From the NCBI GenBank assembly GCA_020740775.1, contig JAHEWK010000018.1:496001-560000 (forward strand): 64,000 nt of DNA, written 5' to 3'. Position numbers and translations under genes: made by a program. This stretch comes from Ilyonectria destructans. Taxonomy: Eukaryota; Ascomycota; Sordariomycetes; Hypocreales; Nectriaceae. A model generated the notes under the pieces. That model saw only the letters and a list, made by a program, of their open reading frames with translations, ran no database searches and was not told where the DNA came from. This document shows positions 40,793 to 51,469 of the stretch, piece after piece (position 1 is the first letter of the stretch; every line of letters starts with the position of its first letter).

Positions 40793-42143
40793 GTTGGAGG
40801 TTGAATGTGAGCGAAAGGCGGAAGTGCAGGCATGAGTCACGTACGTATACTGAATCAATCAGTTGGACACGGTGTCAGCTTACTTCTGTCCTAATTAAGG
40901 TAGTCGCGTTCTATACGGAGCATCTATACTCCAAATCCTATTACGCGGTATTTAGCCGGCGAATCCATCGCTTGGATTACTGCCCTTTGCATAGATGCAG
41001 TAAAGAATATTCTCAATTCTTCACCGATGGTGCCAATGTGCTGAAGGTTGAAGTGAAGGTAGGAGACGCACTTAAGGAAGGCCAGGTTGTTGCCATCTCG
41101 GAAGCCATGAAGATTGGAGTTAGCGGCTAAAGGCTCCCGAAGAACAGTACGAGCGCAGGTAATGTACTGCAAATCGCTAAACAACGTAAAATAGGCGCCA
41201 AACGGGTACTTGGCGATCAGGGCATTTTAGAGATGCAAAGACAGGGTGGACATCCCAGTATTTAGGGGAGTTATTCGGAGCTTACAGGGGGCATTGCAGG
41301 GTACATCCGGAGGCGGATTCAGGTAAGACAAAAGGACAAATTTGTCAATATGCTCCACAACATAGCGTGACGCGCCATCACGAAAGAACACAACCTTGAG
41401 CTTACTTTAATTTAAATGTTCGATGACGAGGCATTGAATCTATCTTCTACAAACGTGAAACAGACTTTCTTGGCATCTGCCAAGCTTCGGGGAATTATTA
41501 CCGCGCTCATCCCAAAGTGGAATAATCGGATCACCAGAAGCCACGAATAAGTCGACCATCACGGCGGTACCACCCAGGATGTTCGAGTTTCACCATGTGG
41601 ACAAGCCCGCAAAACTAGGTAAAACTCCAGCTTTACGCGTTACTCGCATCCCGCTGTGGAGCCACGAACCTAAGACGAAACAAACCCCTGGTCCACTCTT
41701 GCATTGTTTCTTTCCACCAATCTGCGTGAGCCTGGGACGATACAAAATGTAACTCTGCCGGTGTTCTACGTCGTTTCTCGTCGTCAGCGAAACAAGATCC
41801 TGGTGCAAAATCCTGGCGAATGGGTTGCCGCGAGTCCCGTGCCAAGTGAAGGCCTCAGCGATCTCCTGGCAACATAACCTCGCTTGGCTTTAAGGGGGAT
41901 TAGCATGGGTTTAGGCCCGCTGCATTCGTAGATCCCTACGTCTTGAGGCTCATCGATTGCTATATAGAAGGCAGCTAGGACGCTACGAAACAAACACAGC
42001 AGACTTGGTTGAGCCATTCACTCTTTGCATTGTTTCCATTCCATTCGTTTTGATCGCCCGACAACCTGGTGTTTCGTCCGATCTTTTTTTATAACATATA
42101 CACAGATCAAGCCAATCGTTACACCATCGTCACCATCGTCACC
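40793..42143. other. Intergenic, 1.35 kb, containing a biotinyl-domain relic
   Basis: The relic at about 41020-41260 is listed separately. The rest includes minus-strand protein-like scraps (for example HADWWKETMQEWTRGLFRLR at about 41650-41735) that I cannot assign, and the promoter of the pectin lyase gene. Confidence 0.4.
41020..41260 (+). pseudogene. Orphan biotin-attachment domain fragment
   Basis: The plus strand reads LKVEVKVGDALKEGQVV, AISEAMKIG, then a TAA stop, then in the same frame PKNSTSAGNVLQIA and VLGDQGILEM. The first part is a canonical biotinyl/lipoyl hammerhead half with the EAMK biotinylation lysine. The second part resembles the symmetric half of the same fold. There is no carboxylase or transcarboxylase sequence around it and the stop lies directly after the lysine site, so this is the residue of a biotin-dependent carboxylase C-terminus, not a gene. 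Confidence 0.6.
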
Positions 42144-43325
42144 ATGAAGGCCTCTCTTGCTCTCGTCTCCGTCTTCACGGCCATCCTCAACACTGTTTCT
42201 GCCGACGGCGTCGTGGGAACTGCCGAGGGCTTCGCTTCCGAAGTCACTGGTGGTGGCACCGCGACTCCCGTGTACCCGACCACGACCGACGAGCTTGTCT
42301 CGTACCTGGCCGACGACGAGGCGCGTGTCATCATCCTCCAGCAGGAGTTCGACTTCACCGGTACCGAGGGCACTCTCACGGAAACTGGCTGTGCTCCTTG
42401 GGGCACCGGAAGCGCGTGTCAGCTGGCCATCAACCAGAACGGCTGGTGTGATAACTACCAGTCATCGGCTTCCAAGGTCAGCGTCACGTATGACGCGGCT
42501 GCTACCATTGGAGTTACCGTCGGCAGCAACAAGTCAATTGTCGGCAAGGGTACCTCTGGTGTTATCCGAGGCAAGGGTCTGCGCATTGTCGGCGCCCAAA
42601 ACGTCATTATCCAGAACATCCAAATCACTGAGCTCAACCCTAGCCTCGTCTGGGGCGGTGATGGCATCACTCTCGACTCGTCCGACCTCGTCTGGATCGA
42701 CCATGTCACCACTTCTCTGATCGGCCGCCAGCACATTGTCCTCGGAACTGATGCCGACAACCGCGTCACCATTTCCAACTGCAAGATTGACGGCACTACT
42801 GAGTGGTCGCCCAACTGCGATTCGTACGCCTACTGGGGACTGTACTTCGGTGGTTCTAGCGATGTAAGTCCTTCCTTCCCCTACGACAATCAGACCGAGT
42901 TACTCACAATGTCCCCATAGAAAATCACCCTGAAGAACAACTACATCTACCACACCTCCGGTCGAAGCCCCAAGGTCACCGGAACCACCCTTCTGCACGC
43001 CGTCAACAACTACTTCAGCGACATCAACGGCCACGCCTTCGAGATCGACTCTAGCACCCAGGTCCTCGCCGAGGGTAACCTGTTTGAGAGCGTTGACACC
43101 ATCGTCGATGGCCAGGAGGGCCAGGTCCTCGTCCCTGACACCGACGGCTCTGCCTGCTCCAGCGCCCTCAGCCGCGAATGCCAGGCCAACGGCTACACCA
43201 GCTCTGGTACTTGGAGTGGTTCCGACTCGAGCTTCCTCTCTGGCTTCTCTGGCTACAACATTGCCTCTGCTGAGGCATACAGCTCCGTTAGCGGCCTGGC
43301 TAGCAGCGCTGGTAACACCATCTAA
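42144..43325 (+). CDS. Pectin lyase, PL1 family, secreted
   Basis: Two exons, 42144-42863 and 42921-43325, 374 residues. The start at 42144 follows a Kozak-like ACC and begins the signal peptide [20 protein letters not shown]; the upstream in-frame Met would bury it. Beta-helix landmarks of the pectin lyase branch are [42 protein letters not shown] (catalytic Arg region), [20 protein letters not shown] and [11 protein letters not shown]. Pectin lyase (eliminative cleavage of methylated homogalacturonan) fits better than pectate lyase because of the [10 protein letters not shown] and GRSPK segments and the lack of the acidic calcium-binding cluster. High third-position GC marks it as highly expressed. 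Secreted attack on plant cell walls. Confidence 0.93.
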
Positions 43326-43532
43326 AATGTGAGTGTGTAGCACAACACAGCAAGCTGGTTAGCGCTGGAAACACCCAGTAAGGGGCAAGGACGAGTAGGA
43401 CAACCAGTACTGATCGGGATCAGCCTCTGTTTTATGTATATTCTTTTTCTCGCATAGTCGAGTACTCGTACAATAGATTCTACTGTCTCAAAATTCCTCT
43501 CTTGCTACTTGAAGTCGTATTGCTCCGCGTAG

Positions 43533-46058
43533 ATGGCTGTCTTCGCTCGTCTTGCAGTCCATCTAGTACCCATTTTAGCATCCATATTCATCATCACCCT
43601 CAACCTATGTCATCTCTACCTTGGGAGGTCATTTCCCGGACTTGTCATCGACAACTCCATCACCGTCGCCCTGCTTCAGATCGTCGCAAAGCTACAGGAA
43701 CTTCTCATCTGCGCCAGCCGAGCAGCCATCATCTTCAGCGTTATTCGAAGCCTGCTCGTGTCCAGTACAGGTGTTCCTCTTGGTATGCTTCCATCAAGCT
43801 TCCTGTTCGTTCAGATCAGTTTCTTCTGGTCCATGGAGTTTTGGGGTGCTGTGAGATCCAAGATGCCACTTCGCACCAAGGTACTCAGGGTGCTGCTTCT
43901 CCTTGTTGCAGGACTCATAGCTGCTACTGCCGGACCGTCTGTCGCCGTTTTGTTGGTTCCCAGAGTTCAAGACTGGGATGCCGGTGGCAGCGAGTTCTAC
44001 CTCAGAGAAACAACAGATGACATCTCCCCAACCAACCTTAGCGTGGCCCCATCATCAACTCTGAGCTCTCTTTGTCTTAGTCTTTATCAGACGAAGGATG
44101 GATTGGGTAGGGCAGGTTTGGTGACGATGGAATTGCTTGATTTCTCTATCTATTGAAGGGCTAGGATCGGTCTTATAGACGATGATGAGGTCGGCCTTCC
44201 GCTGCCGCTGTGGGCCCCCGGCCCCCTCGGATCCCGAAGTCAGACCTAGATCAGACCAGCTTCCTAGCATCAGCCCAGATATCGAAAGATCGTCACTTTT
44301 AACAGCCGACTTCAACGGTCCCTTATCAGGCTGTCTGACAGTCTTAATGCCACCGACAATGCCGTTTGTCTGAGCGGCGGCTTCACTTCCATCAAGTCCC
44401 ATGCGGCATACATTCCGAGACTGGAAAATGATGTCAACCTCCGGTCCCCCCCGAGAACCATCCACGGAGCTTTTGGTTCGCACTTGGTCAACATCGAAAG
44501 CACACTGCCGGTGATCCCTGCGACGCAGCTCCTCAGATGCCCTCGCGGTGTTGCATGTCAGACAGCCGTGACTACATCCTATCTTCCTACTATGATATAT
44601 CAGGCTGCGCTCAAATCAGACCGGGATGACATAGTTAGTGCCATGGCCAGGGACTCGGGAGACGCCCAGAGTTGGTCCAGAGCCGAGTACAACTACTATT
44701 TCTCTTCGGCGCTGGAAACTCATAGCCAAGTTCCTGTAGTCCGGACCGCGTGTTCTGTGGCGCAAAATATCTCTACTACGGAGAATAACATCGAGTTCCC
44801 CATCATGCCAGGATACGCATGCTGGAAAGAGACCACGGCATTCCGTATCCCGAATATCAATAGAACGCCTTCAGACAGTCTAAGATTTACTTGGACTCAG
44901 TTGTCCCCTGAATTTGGGTCAACCAGTGCTGGCATGGTGTTTGAGGGTCCGTGGGCTAATAACAGGAACATCCAGGGTCGTTATTGGGTGTTCTATCGAT
45001 GCTCGATGGGCCAATGGAAAGGTTGATGCCTTACAAGGCTACTCAAAGGACCTTGCTTTCCCGGAGAAATGGAAGCTTCGACGCGGGCTCCGGACTCCTT
45101 TCCGACCGCCAATCGACGGTGCTTGGCGTCCCATCACTCTAGATGGGAGTTGGCTTCAACTACTCATGCCCTCTCAAGGGTCAAAAAACACGTTCCAGTC
45201 GATTCTTGACAACTCCAATCTCGTCGATGATGAGTTGACAAGTGCCAATGACCAAACGACGAAATGGAACGACGTCATCGAAGGATTGTCAAATAGAACA
45301 GTGTATCTGGAACGGGTTACGACACTGATCGTGGCCGACGGCATCTCCCGTTACGGAGCTGACAGAGTGTTGAACATGTCTGGCCCGGTATCTAACTGGA
45401 GCTTGCTCGACTATTCCAAAAAGCCAAGTTTCAAAGACGAGTTGTTCAGTACCAAACCAGCATTGCAAAAGCCTAACGGAACCAAATTTGAAACCTTTTC
45501 CACGTCAATCTCAATCAATGGTCTCTCGTACAAGGCGTCGTCCGTCACCGACTATCTAGCCATGGCTGTTCTTGTCGCGCACATCGCCCTTGCCCTTGGC
45601 CATTCTATCCATCTTCTTTACACTCACAAGACTCAAATGCATGGGATTCAATCGCAGAAATCTTGACTCTCGCACACAACTCGCACCCAACTTCTCAGGC
45701 ACTTCAACATACCTCAGCTGGCATCCGGAGCCTAGAAACGTACAAGGAGATGGCCGTCGTGCGTGTGACCGAGCCTAGAGACCCAGGTGAGGAGACTTAC
45801 GGTGGCCGCATCGAGCTCGTGTTTTGTGAGGATGGCAGAAGTGGAGGTTCATCAGCGCCGCAAAGCCGGCTGCCCCCGATATCGCCAAGCATGCCCCAGT
45901 GCTCTGAATACAGCGACGGCTCTAGTAGTGGGATTCCCCCATGGGTGCAGGGCAATCACCTAAACTCACAAGGCTCCAGCATCCAATCGCGGCCCTTGCA
46001 AAGACGATCAACGGCCCAGCAAGTAAAGCTGTCTATTCGTAGTGTTACTAGAGGATAG
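43533..46058 (+). pseudogene. Multi-pass membrane protein of a large fungal family, with frameshifts
   Basis: Starts MAVFARLAVHLVPILASIF. There are about four membrane segments up to VPRVQDWDAGGSEFYL, a family-typical segment, then an unresolved intron somewhere in 44060-44310. The extracellular domain resumes at about 44310 (LNATDNAVCLSGGF ...). Near 44975 the family sequence moves to the next frame: one extra G in CAGGGTCG restores VVIGCSIDARWA. After the last membrane segment (ALALGHSIHLLYT, about 45620) it moves back, and AWDSIAEILTLAHNS continues to a stop at 46058. Two indels of opposite sign in the C-terminal half make a pseudogene more likely than a sequencing error. The family has no known function. 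Confidence 0.65.
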
Positions 46059-47122
46059 CTTAGGGGACAGTGAGAAAGCCTTGTAAATAATTTCATTATC
46101 AAGTCGTAGTTAAATGTATTTACTTGTCAAGTATCATAAATGTTCTTCAATCTAAAAACTATCTCTTCATTGTTCCATCCTGGCATCTCTGTCGCCTATG
46201 TCCGCCAGCCTGAACCAGACCTGTTAGCTCATGTTGAATTGGAGGCATGTTGGAACACCAGAGCTCCAGGAAGTCACGTGAGAAGTAAGGGGGCTGTCGG
46301 GGCTGACTCGGCAGGGGTTTCGGAGCCCGCCCGGCTTGCCCGTATTATGAAACAAGGGAAACCTAACTTGGGTACTTCAAGCAGTCAGGGCATAAGTAAT
46401 TAATATCTATAATTATCGAACCGGTATTGCTAAACAGCGCCGAGGCGTACTCCGTAGATAGTGCCCAGATCCAACGCGCCGAGCCAGCTACTCCAGGCAT
46501 ACTGGATCCGCTTCGCCGCTCACCACAAGCCACCACCTGTATATTTGGTCAGAGAAAATTAACACTCCTTTACACGTCGCCGTTCAGGTGGTATTGTTGC
46601 CTCGTATTTATCCCATCACAGAGGGTATTGACAAGGGATCCCGGTGTGGAACCTGTAATTAGTCTAGTAGGCGTCAGGTAGGCCAAGACAGCCCACCTCG
46701 CTTGACAGGGGTCTTCTTGAGACCCCATCTGAGTCTCTTTTTCGTCTATCTAGATGAGGCTAAGTATAACGCTTGGTGGTCTCGGCTCGACGTCCGTGTC
46801 CTCCAACCCAGTACGTATAAAGAAACCCCTTCCAAGTTTTTCTTCGACGTTCCTCACGGACAGGATTGCCCGAGCTCGTCCTCCGAGCATCGTGTCTTTC
46901 CTTGCCCAACGTTGATCCTCTCGTTTATTCACTTTAACATTCATTCTCTCGTTTATTCGTCTCAATTGTTTCATTTGTCTTTCGTTCTTTTGAGTCCTCG
47001 ACCCTGGCCTTTCAAGCGACGCTTTATTCTTCGACTTTCTAATTCAAGACCGCCCATTGCGCCCCGTTTATTAATATCTTCTCTTTTAGTTCCATTTAAT
47101 AGCCAATTTACTCGAAATAATC
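46059..47122. other. Intergenic, promoter of the copper-radical oxidase gene
   Basis: 1.06 kb. The last 300 bp are a pyrimidine-rich (CTTT, TCGTTTATTC) leader typical of strongly expressed fungal genes, including two nearly identical CTCTCGTTTATTC blocks near 46918 and 46947. ORFs here carry no domain. Confidence 0.5.
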
Positions 47123-49261
47123 ATGGTTCGACCGACATTCGTGGTTCTAGCAGCCTTCTCATTCTCCTCCCTCACAACCGCCGCTCTGACAAGCTGCCCA
47201 TCGAAAGAGACAAGTTGGACATCAGACAGCGGCGTCGAATACACCGTTTGTCCCAACACCGACTACAAATACGGAGGCAATAGCCTCCAGGTCGTCCAGA
47301 GTGTGACATCCACTACTGCGTGTGCCAAAATCTGCAGCAAGGACCCGCGATGCGTCAAGGCCGTGTACGACAAGCAACGCCGGATCTGCCACGTCAAGGA
47401 CAATGGCAACGAGGCGACGATGGACTGGGCCAAGGACACGAACTTTGACACCATTCGCGTCAAAGACATCGAAGAGGGCGTCTTCATCGCTCGGTGCCCT
47501 TCTGGGACCACCAAATACCGTGCTAGCGGCGGAAAGACATATCAGGTCTGCCGCAACACTGACTACGTTGGCGCTTCGGCCAAGATTATCAAGCGTTGTA
47601 CCACTATCAACGCCTGTGCCGATCTCTGCTCGACCGTCAAGACGTGTAGAAAAGCCGTCTTTGACCACATAAACAACGTTTGCCACATCAAGGAGGCCGA
47701 GCCCAAGGCGTCGCTATTTTGGGTACAGAGCAAGCAGTTCAGCGTCGTCTACGTGCCATCGGATACAGCGCCTTCGAGCAACGGCAAATGGTCCGACATC
47801 ATCCGCTTGCCTGTCATTCCTGTCGCAGCCTACGTGGCTCCCCAGTTCCCCCAGTCCCAGAAGCTGCTGTTCTTCTCCTCTTGGGGCCCTGACGCCTTCG
47901 GAGGTCCGTCTGGCCTGACGCAGTTCGGTACAATGGATCTTCCTACCGGGGCCACTTTTAAACGAGAGGTGGCCAACACCCATCACGACATGTTCTGCCC
48001 TGGAATGAGCCAGCTTGGCGACGGCCGCATTCTGATCCAGGGAGGCTCGAATGCCGAGGCCGTGAGCATCTACAACCCCAAGACCAACGACTTCACGCGA
48101 GGGCCGGATATGCAGATGCCTCGCGGCTACCAGACATCGACCATCCTGTCCAACGGCAAGGTCTTCACCATTGGAGGCGGCTACTCGGGTCCTCGCGGGG
48201 GAAAGAATGGCGAAGTCTTCGACCCAAAGTCCAACAAGTGGACCATGCTCCCTGACGCCGCTGTCAAGCCCATGCTCACCACTGACCGCGAGGGTATCTG
48301 GCGCGAGGACAACCACGCCTGGCTATTCGGGTGGAAGGATGGCAGCGTCTTTCAGGCCGGTCCAAGTCCTAGCCAGCATTGGTACGGCACGAACCGAACC
48401 GGCTCGGTCGTCGAAGCGGGCACGAGAGACGGAGACGACGCCATGTGTGGCATCTTCGTCATGTACGATGCTGTTGCAGGCAAGATCCTGTCGGCTGGAG
48501 GCAGCCCTGACTACACTGGAAGCGACGCCACCAAGCGAGCCCACATCACCACCATCGGCGAGCCCTTCAAGCCGGCTGTTGCAAAGCGAGTGGCCGACAT
48601 GGCGTTTCCTCGCGGCTTCGCCAATGCCGTCGTGCTGCCTGATGGGACAGTACTTGTCACGGGTGGCCAGCGCAAGTCGGTTGTCTTTACAAACACCGAC
48701 GGCATCTTGATCCCTGAGCTGTTCAATCCAGCTACCAAGAAGTGGACGCAGCTCGCTCCTCACGCTGTGCCTCGCAACTACCACTCCGTCTCTATTCTTC
48801 TGCCGGATGCTACTGTCTTCATTGGCGGCGGCGGACTCTGCTATGTTGCCACCATCGGCGGCTCAACCGCCAACTGTGACAAGACGGCTGACCATGCCGA
48901 CGGAGAGATTTTCCAACCGCCCTACCTCTTCAACAAAGATGGCTCCCGTGCCGTCCGTCCCATCATTAGCAATCTAGCCCAAAAGCCGGTCAAAGCCGGC
49001 AGCACGCTCAAGTTCCGTGTTAGTGTTACCAACGCGTCGGGCCCAGTCAAGATCTCACTCGTCCGCATGGGCAGCGTCACACATTCTGTCAACAGTGACC
49101 AGAGGCGCGTTCCGCTCGACAATTTCACGGTCAAGGATAATCAGTATTCTGTCAAGTTGCCAAAAGATAACGGGGTGTTGTTGCCTGGGTTCTACTATCT
49201 CTTTGTCATGTCGCCACAAGGCGTTCCAAGTATCTCAAAGACAGTTCAGGTCACGCTATAA
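47123..49261 (+). CDS. Galactose-oxidase-family copper radical oxidase (AA5_2) with two PAN/apple domains
   Basis: 712 residues, intronless. Signal peptide 1 to about 20. Two Cys-rich PAN/apple-like modules follow (about 25-120 and 125-212). The kelch propeller and a C-terminal Ig-like domain then form the AA5 core. Active-site residues are all present: Cys292 (HHDMFCPG) and Tyr336 (RGYQTST) for the thioether cofactor, Tyr553-His554 (RNYHSV) and His654 (VTHSVNSDQRR) as copper ligands. The stacking Trp of classical galactose oxidase (GGSWSGG) is Tyr354 here (GGGYSGP). That change is known in AA5_2 aryl-alcohol-type oxidases, so the substrate may be aromatic or primary alcohols rather than galactose. 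It produces aldehyde plus H2O2 outside the cell. The PAN modules suggest carbohydrate or protein binding. Confidence 0.93.
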   Translation: MVRPTFVVLAAFSFSSLTTAALTSCPSKETSWTSDSGVEYTVCPNTDYKYGGNSLQVVQSVTSTTACAKICSKDPRCVKAVYDKQRRICHVKDNGNEATMDWAKDTNFDTIRVKDIEEGVFIARCPSGTTKYRASGGKTYQVCRNTDYVGASAKIIKRCTTINACADLCSTVKTCRKAVFDHINNVCHIKEAEPKASLFWVQSKQFSVVYVPSDTAPSSNGKWSDIIRLPVIPVAAYVAPQFPQSQKLLFFSSWGPDAFGGPSGLTQFGTMDLPTGATFKREVANTHHDMFCPGMSQLGDGRILIQGGSNAEAVSIYNPKTNDFTRGPDMQMPRGYQTSTILSNGKVFTIGGGYSGPRGGKNGEVFDPKSNKWTMLPDAAVKPMLTTDREGIWREDNHAWLFGWKDGSVFQAGPSPSQHWYGTNRTGSVVEAGTRDGDDAMCGIFVMYDAVAGKILSAGGSPDYTGSDATKRAHITTIGEPFKPAVAKRVADMAFPRGFANAVVLPDGTVLVTGGQRKSVVFTNTDGILIPELFNPATKKWTQLAPHAVPRNYHSVSILLPDATVFIGGGGLCYVATIGGSTANCDKTADHADGEIFQPPYLFNKDGSRAVRPIISNLAQKPVKAGSTLKFRVSVTNASGPVKISLVRMGSVTHSVNSDQRRVPLDNFTVKDNQYSVKLPKDNGVLLPGFYYLFVMSPQGVPSISKTVQVTL

Positions 49262-49457
49262 TCCGGCCGCCTTTGGAAGATGTACACTCATTACTCTACA
49301 TTATCGTGCCCTGGTTTTCTGGTGCACTGAGAAGGGACTTTATAGAAGATAGATAATAAATAATAGATAATGTTGTAATTTCGAATATGTTATTGAGTAT
49401 TCTTGACACGGCATGTTTCTGCATTGACGCACTCGTCTGGGGTTCGTTTATATCGCC

Positions 49458-49700
49458 ATGTGTCCCTACAAAGCCGTGATATTAATTGCTCTCCTAGGCT
49501 TTCCCCTTACTTTTGGTGTCTTCCAGAGTTACTATAGCACCCATGCACCCTTTGCCGGCTCAGAAAACATTGCCGTTATCGGAATATTTAACCGCTCCGA
49601 TTATTACCTCTGCCCTCTGAATTATTCCCTGGTATACTGGCTGGGTACTGACAGTCGGCCTTACTATTATCTGTATTGCTATTGTAATATCTTCCTTCTC
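49458..49700 (+). pseudogene. N-terminal fragment of an MFS monocarboxylate-type transporter
   Basis: LLGFPLTFGVFQSYYSTHAP and NIAVIGI match the first two membrane segments of fungal MCT/MCH-type MFS carriers (FGVFQxYY ... IAVIGT). The sequence then decays and from about 49680 runs straight into an AT-rich island, where the frame becomes Tyr/Leu/Ile low complexity. The transporter body (at least ten membrane segments) is absent. Confidence 0.55.
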
Positions 49701-50120
49701 TACTATAGTATTATATCTTATTACTACTTAAGATATCTTATATACTATTAGCAGCTCTATTATATCTAGTATATATCTATTCTAATAGATAAGTCTTGTA
49801 AGATAGTAAATATATTTATCTTAATGTATTGTTGATACTATTGTTGGTGTTTTTTATACTGTTGAGCTTCTAGTCCCCCCTCTGGGTATGTGTGTAGTAG
49901 GGCACCCTAACCTCTTGATTCCTCCTATCATAAGACCCTTGTTTTATGATCTAGTCCCTTATCATCTTTCAATTCGGAATGTTCTTCTATAGTGTTACTA
50001 TTATGCACGAGTTAGTAGCCCTGACCCTCTTTTCATTCATGTTACTTTATTAGTAAAACCTAACCTGAAAAGTTGGCACCCTGAAAAATCGCCGATAACC
50101 AGGACTTGTTAAAGCTCTCT
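49680..50120. repeat. AT-rich island, probably RIP-degraded repeat
   Basis: Sudden rise in A+T with strings such as TATTATATCTAGTATATATC and a shortage of CpA/TpG variety compared with the GC-balanced neighbours. It abuts a truncated MFS gene. Such islands in Pezizomycotina usually descend from transposons mutated by RIP. No ORF or terminal repeat survives that I can recognise. Confidence 0.45.
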
Positions 50121-50209
50121 TTAATCATATTGCGTGGGCTGGTAATATAATCCCTATTTGATGGTGCTAATTCTCCCCAGGAATGTAGGAAGGCAACCCA
50201 GCGTCTGAA

Positions 50210-51232
50210 TCAGAACAAAACCTCATCACCAGGAATTACAATCGTGCCCTTAGATATTTCTACACCGCCGCCAATCAGTTGAACACGCACATCATGGCTA
50301 TCCTCAGGGCCGGTCGAAACGGACAAGCCAACCTGTATCTTACACTCCCTGCCAACATTATATCCTTGTAGAACCTCGATACTTGCCTCTCCTTTAGTCA
50401 GACTTAGGTAGCCTTCATTATATAAGTATGCGGATAACGGTCCTGCGGCGCTGCCAGTCGCCGGGTCTTCGGTAGACATGCCAGGACTGAAGAACCTGGC
50501 GTGGTACCGATCGCTACCAGGCTCTTCGGAGTTATTTGCATCTGGCGTAAAGAGGAATAATCCAAAGGAACGCTCATCAGCCAAGCGAATTTGTTGCAGG
50601 AGAACATCCCTCTGGACGACGACTTGATTCAGAGCAGTAGTGGACTTGATAGGCACCAGCAGGTGGTGTGTGGAAGCAGTTGACATGACTCGCGGGGCAA
50701 GTGAATCATTATCGGGCAGACCGATGTCCTTGGTCTCGAGCCCAATACTTCTAGCGAGTGACTCCAGATCCGGATGTCGGCCATGAGCTTTTGGGGGTGC
50801 TTGCGTGATTGCCACTGAATAGAGAGGGTGTTGCCCTTCGCGCTTCGTCCGCAGAATCTGGACCGGCATGACGGCGTCTCCCAGTTCTTGGAAAAAAGTA
50901 AACTCGTCAGAATCGGGCGACTTGGTCACAAATTTGGTCTCGGAAAAGTCGAGAAAGCCCGCCTCGGCAAGGTACCACCAAGCGCCGAGGATATTGTGCC
51001 CGATGCCCAGAACTTCTCTGCCGTTCGGGAGGAAGGATCGCAGCCGGTAGGTGGCTTGGGCCCGGGTTGGTTTAGAGAAAAATGTCGTCTCGGAGAGATT
51101 GAACTGCCGGGTAATCAGCTTCAACTGGGTGTCGCTGAGAGTGCCGGCGAGATCATCAACGACCGCAAGAGGGTTTCCCTTGTACGGGGTTGAAGAGAAG
51201 ATGTCAACGACGGCAAACTTGACGGTCGACAT
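50210..51232 (-). CDS. PhzF-family (phenazine biosynthesis-like) isomerase/epimerase
   Basis: 340 residues, single exon, cytosolic. PhzF-fold landmarks are FAVVDIFSSTPYKGNPLAVV at the N-terminus, FNLSETTFF (with the catalytic Glu region), FLPNGREVLGIGHN in place of the usual GREVxxxGHxT, and the C-terminal MSTEDPATGSAAGPLSAYL anion-binding loop. PhzF proteins are isomerases or epimerases without cofactor. Fungal members are mostly untested and have no link to phenazine in this window. A divergent, moderately conserved copy, apparently intact. Confidence 0.88.
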   Translation of the reverse strand: MSTVKFAVVDIFSSTPYKGNPLAVVDDLAGTLSDTQLKLITRQFNLSETTFFSKPTRAQATYRLRSFLPNGREVLGIGHNILGAWWYLAEAGFLDFSETKFVTKSPDSDEFTFFQELGDAVMPVQILRTKREGQHPLYSVAITQAPPKAHGRHPDLESLARSIGLETKDIGLPDNDSLAPRVMSTASTHHLLVPIKSTTALNQVVVQRDVLLQQIRLADERSFGLFLFTPDANNSEEPGSDRYHARFFSPGMSTEDPATGSAAGPLSAYLYNEGYLSLTKGEASIEVLQGYNVGRECKIQVGLSVSTGPEDSHDVRVQLIGGGVEISKGTIVIPGDEVLF

Positions 51233-51469
51233 GGTGGATGATGGGATTTTTCGGGATTAAGCCTGTATGTTCTTGTGGTTAAAATTGTTTCCTGCCGCGG
51301 CAAGATTTCCCTTTTTATCCTTTTCAAATGGGCAAGGATTTCGGTGTCGACATTTGAAGGTTGTAAGGTGTATGTGTATTTGAAATCCAACCTGCTTTCA
51401 TAATGGCCAAAGAAAGGATTGCTAAGCTAATATGACGCAATTGGTAGAGGTGATGTTGGTGGTGTCAGA

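Noticed and set aside
41633..41845. Minus-strand frame reading HADWWKETMQEWTRGLF
   Set aside because: Looks like a gene scrap but is short, isolated and unassignable.
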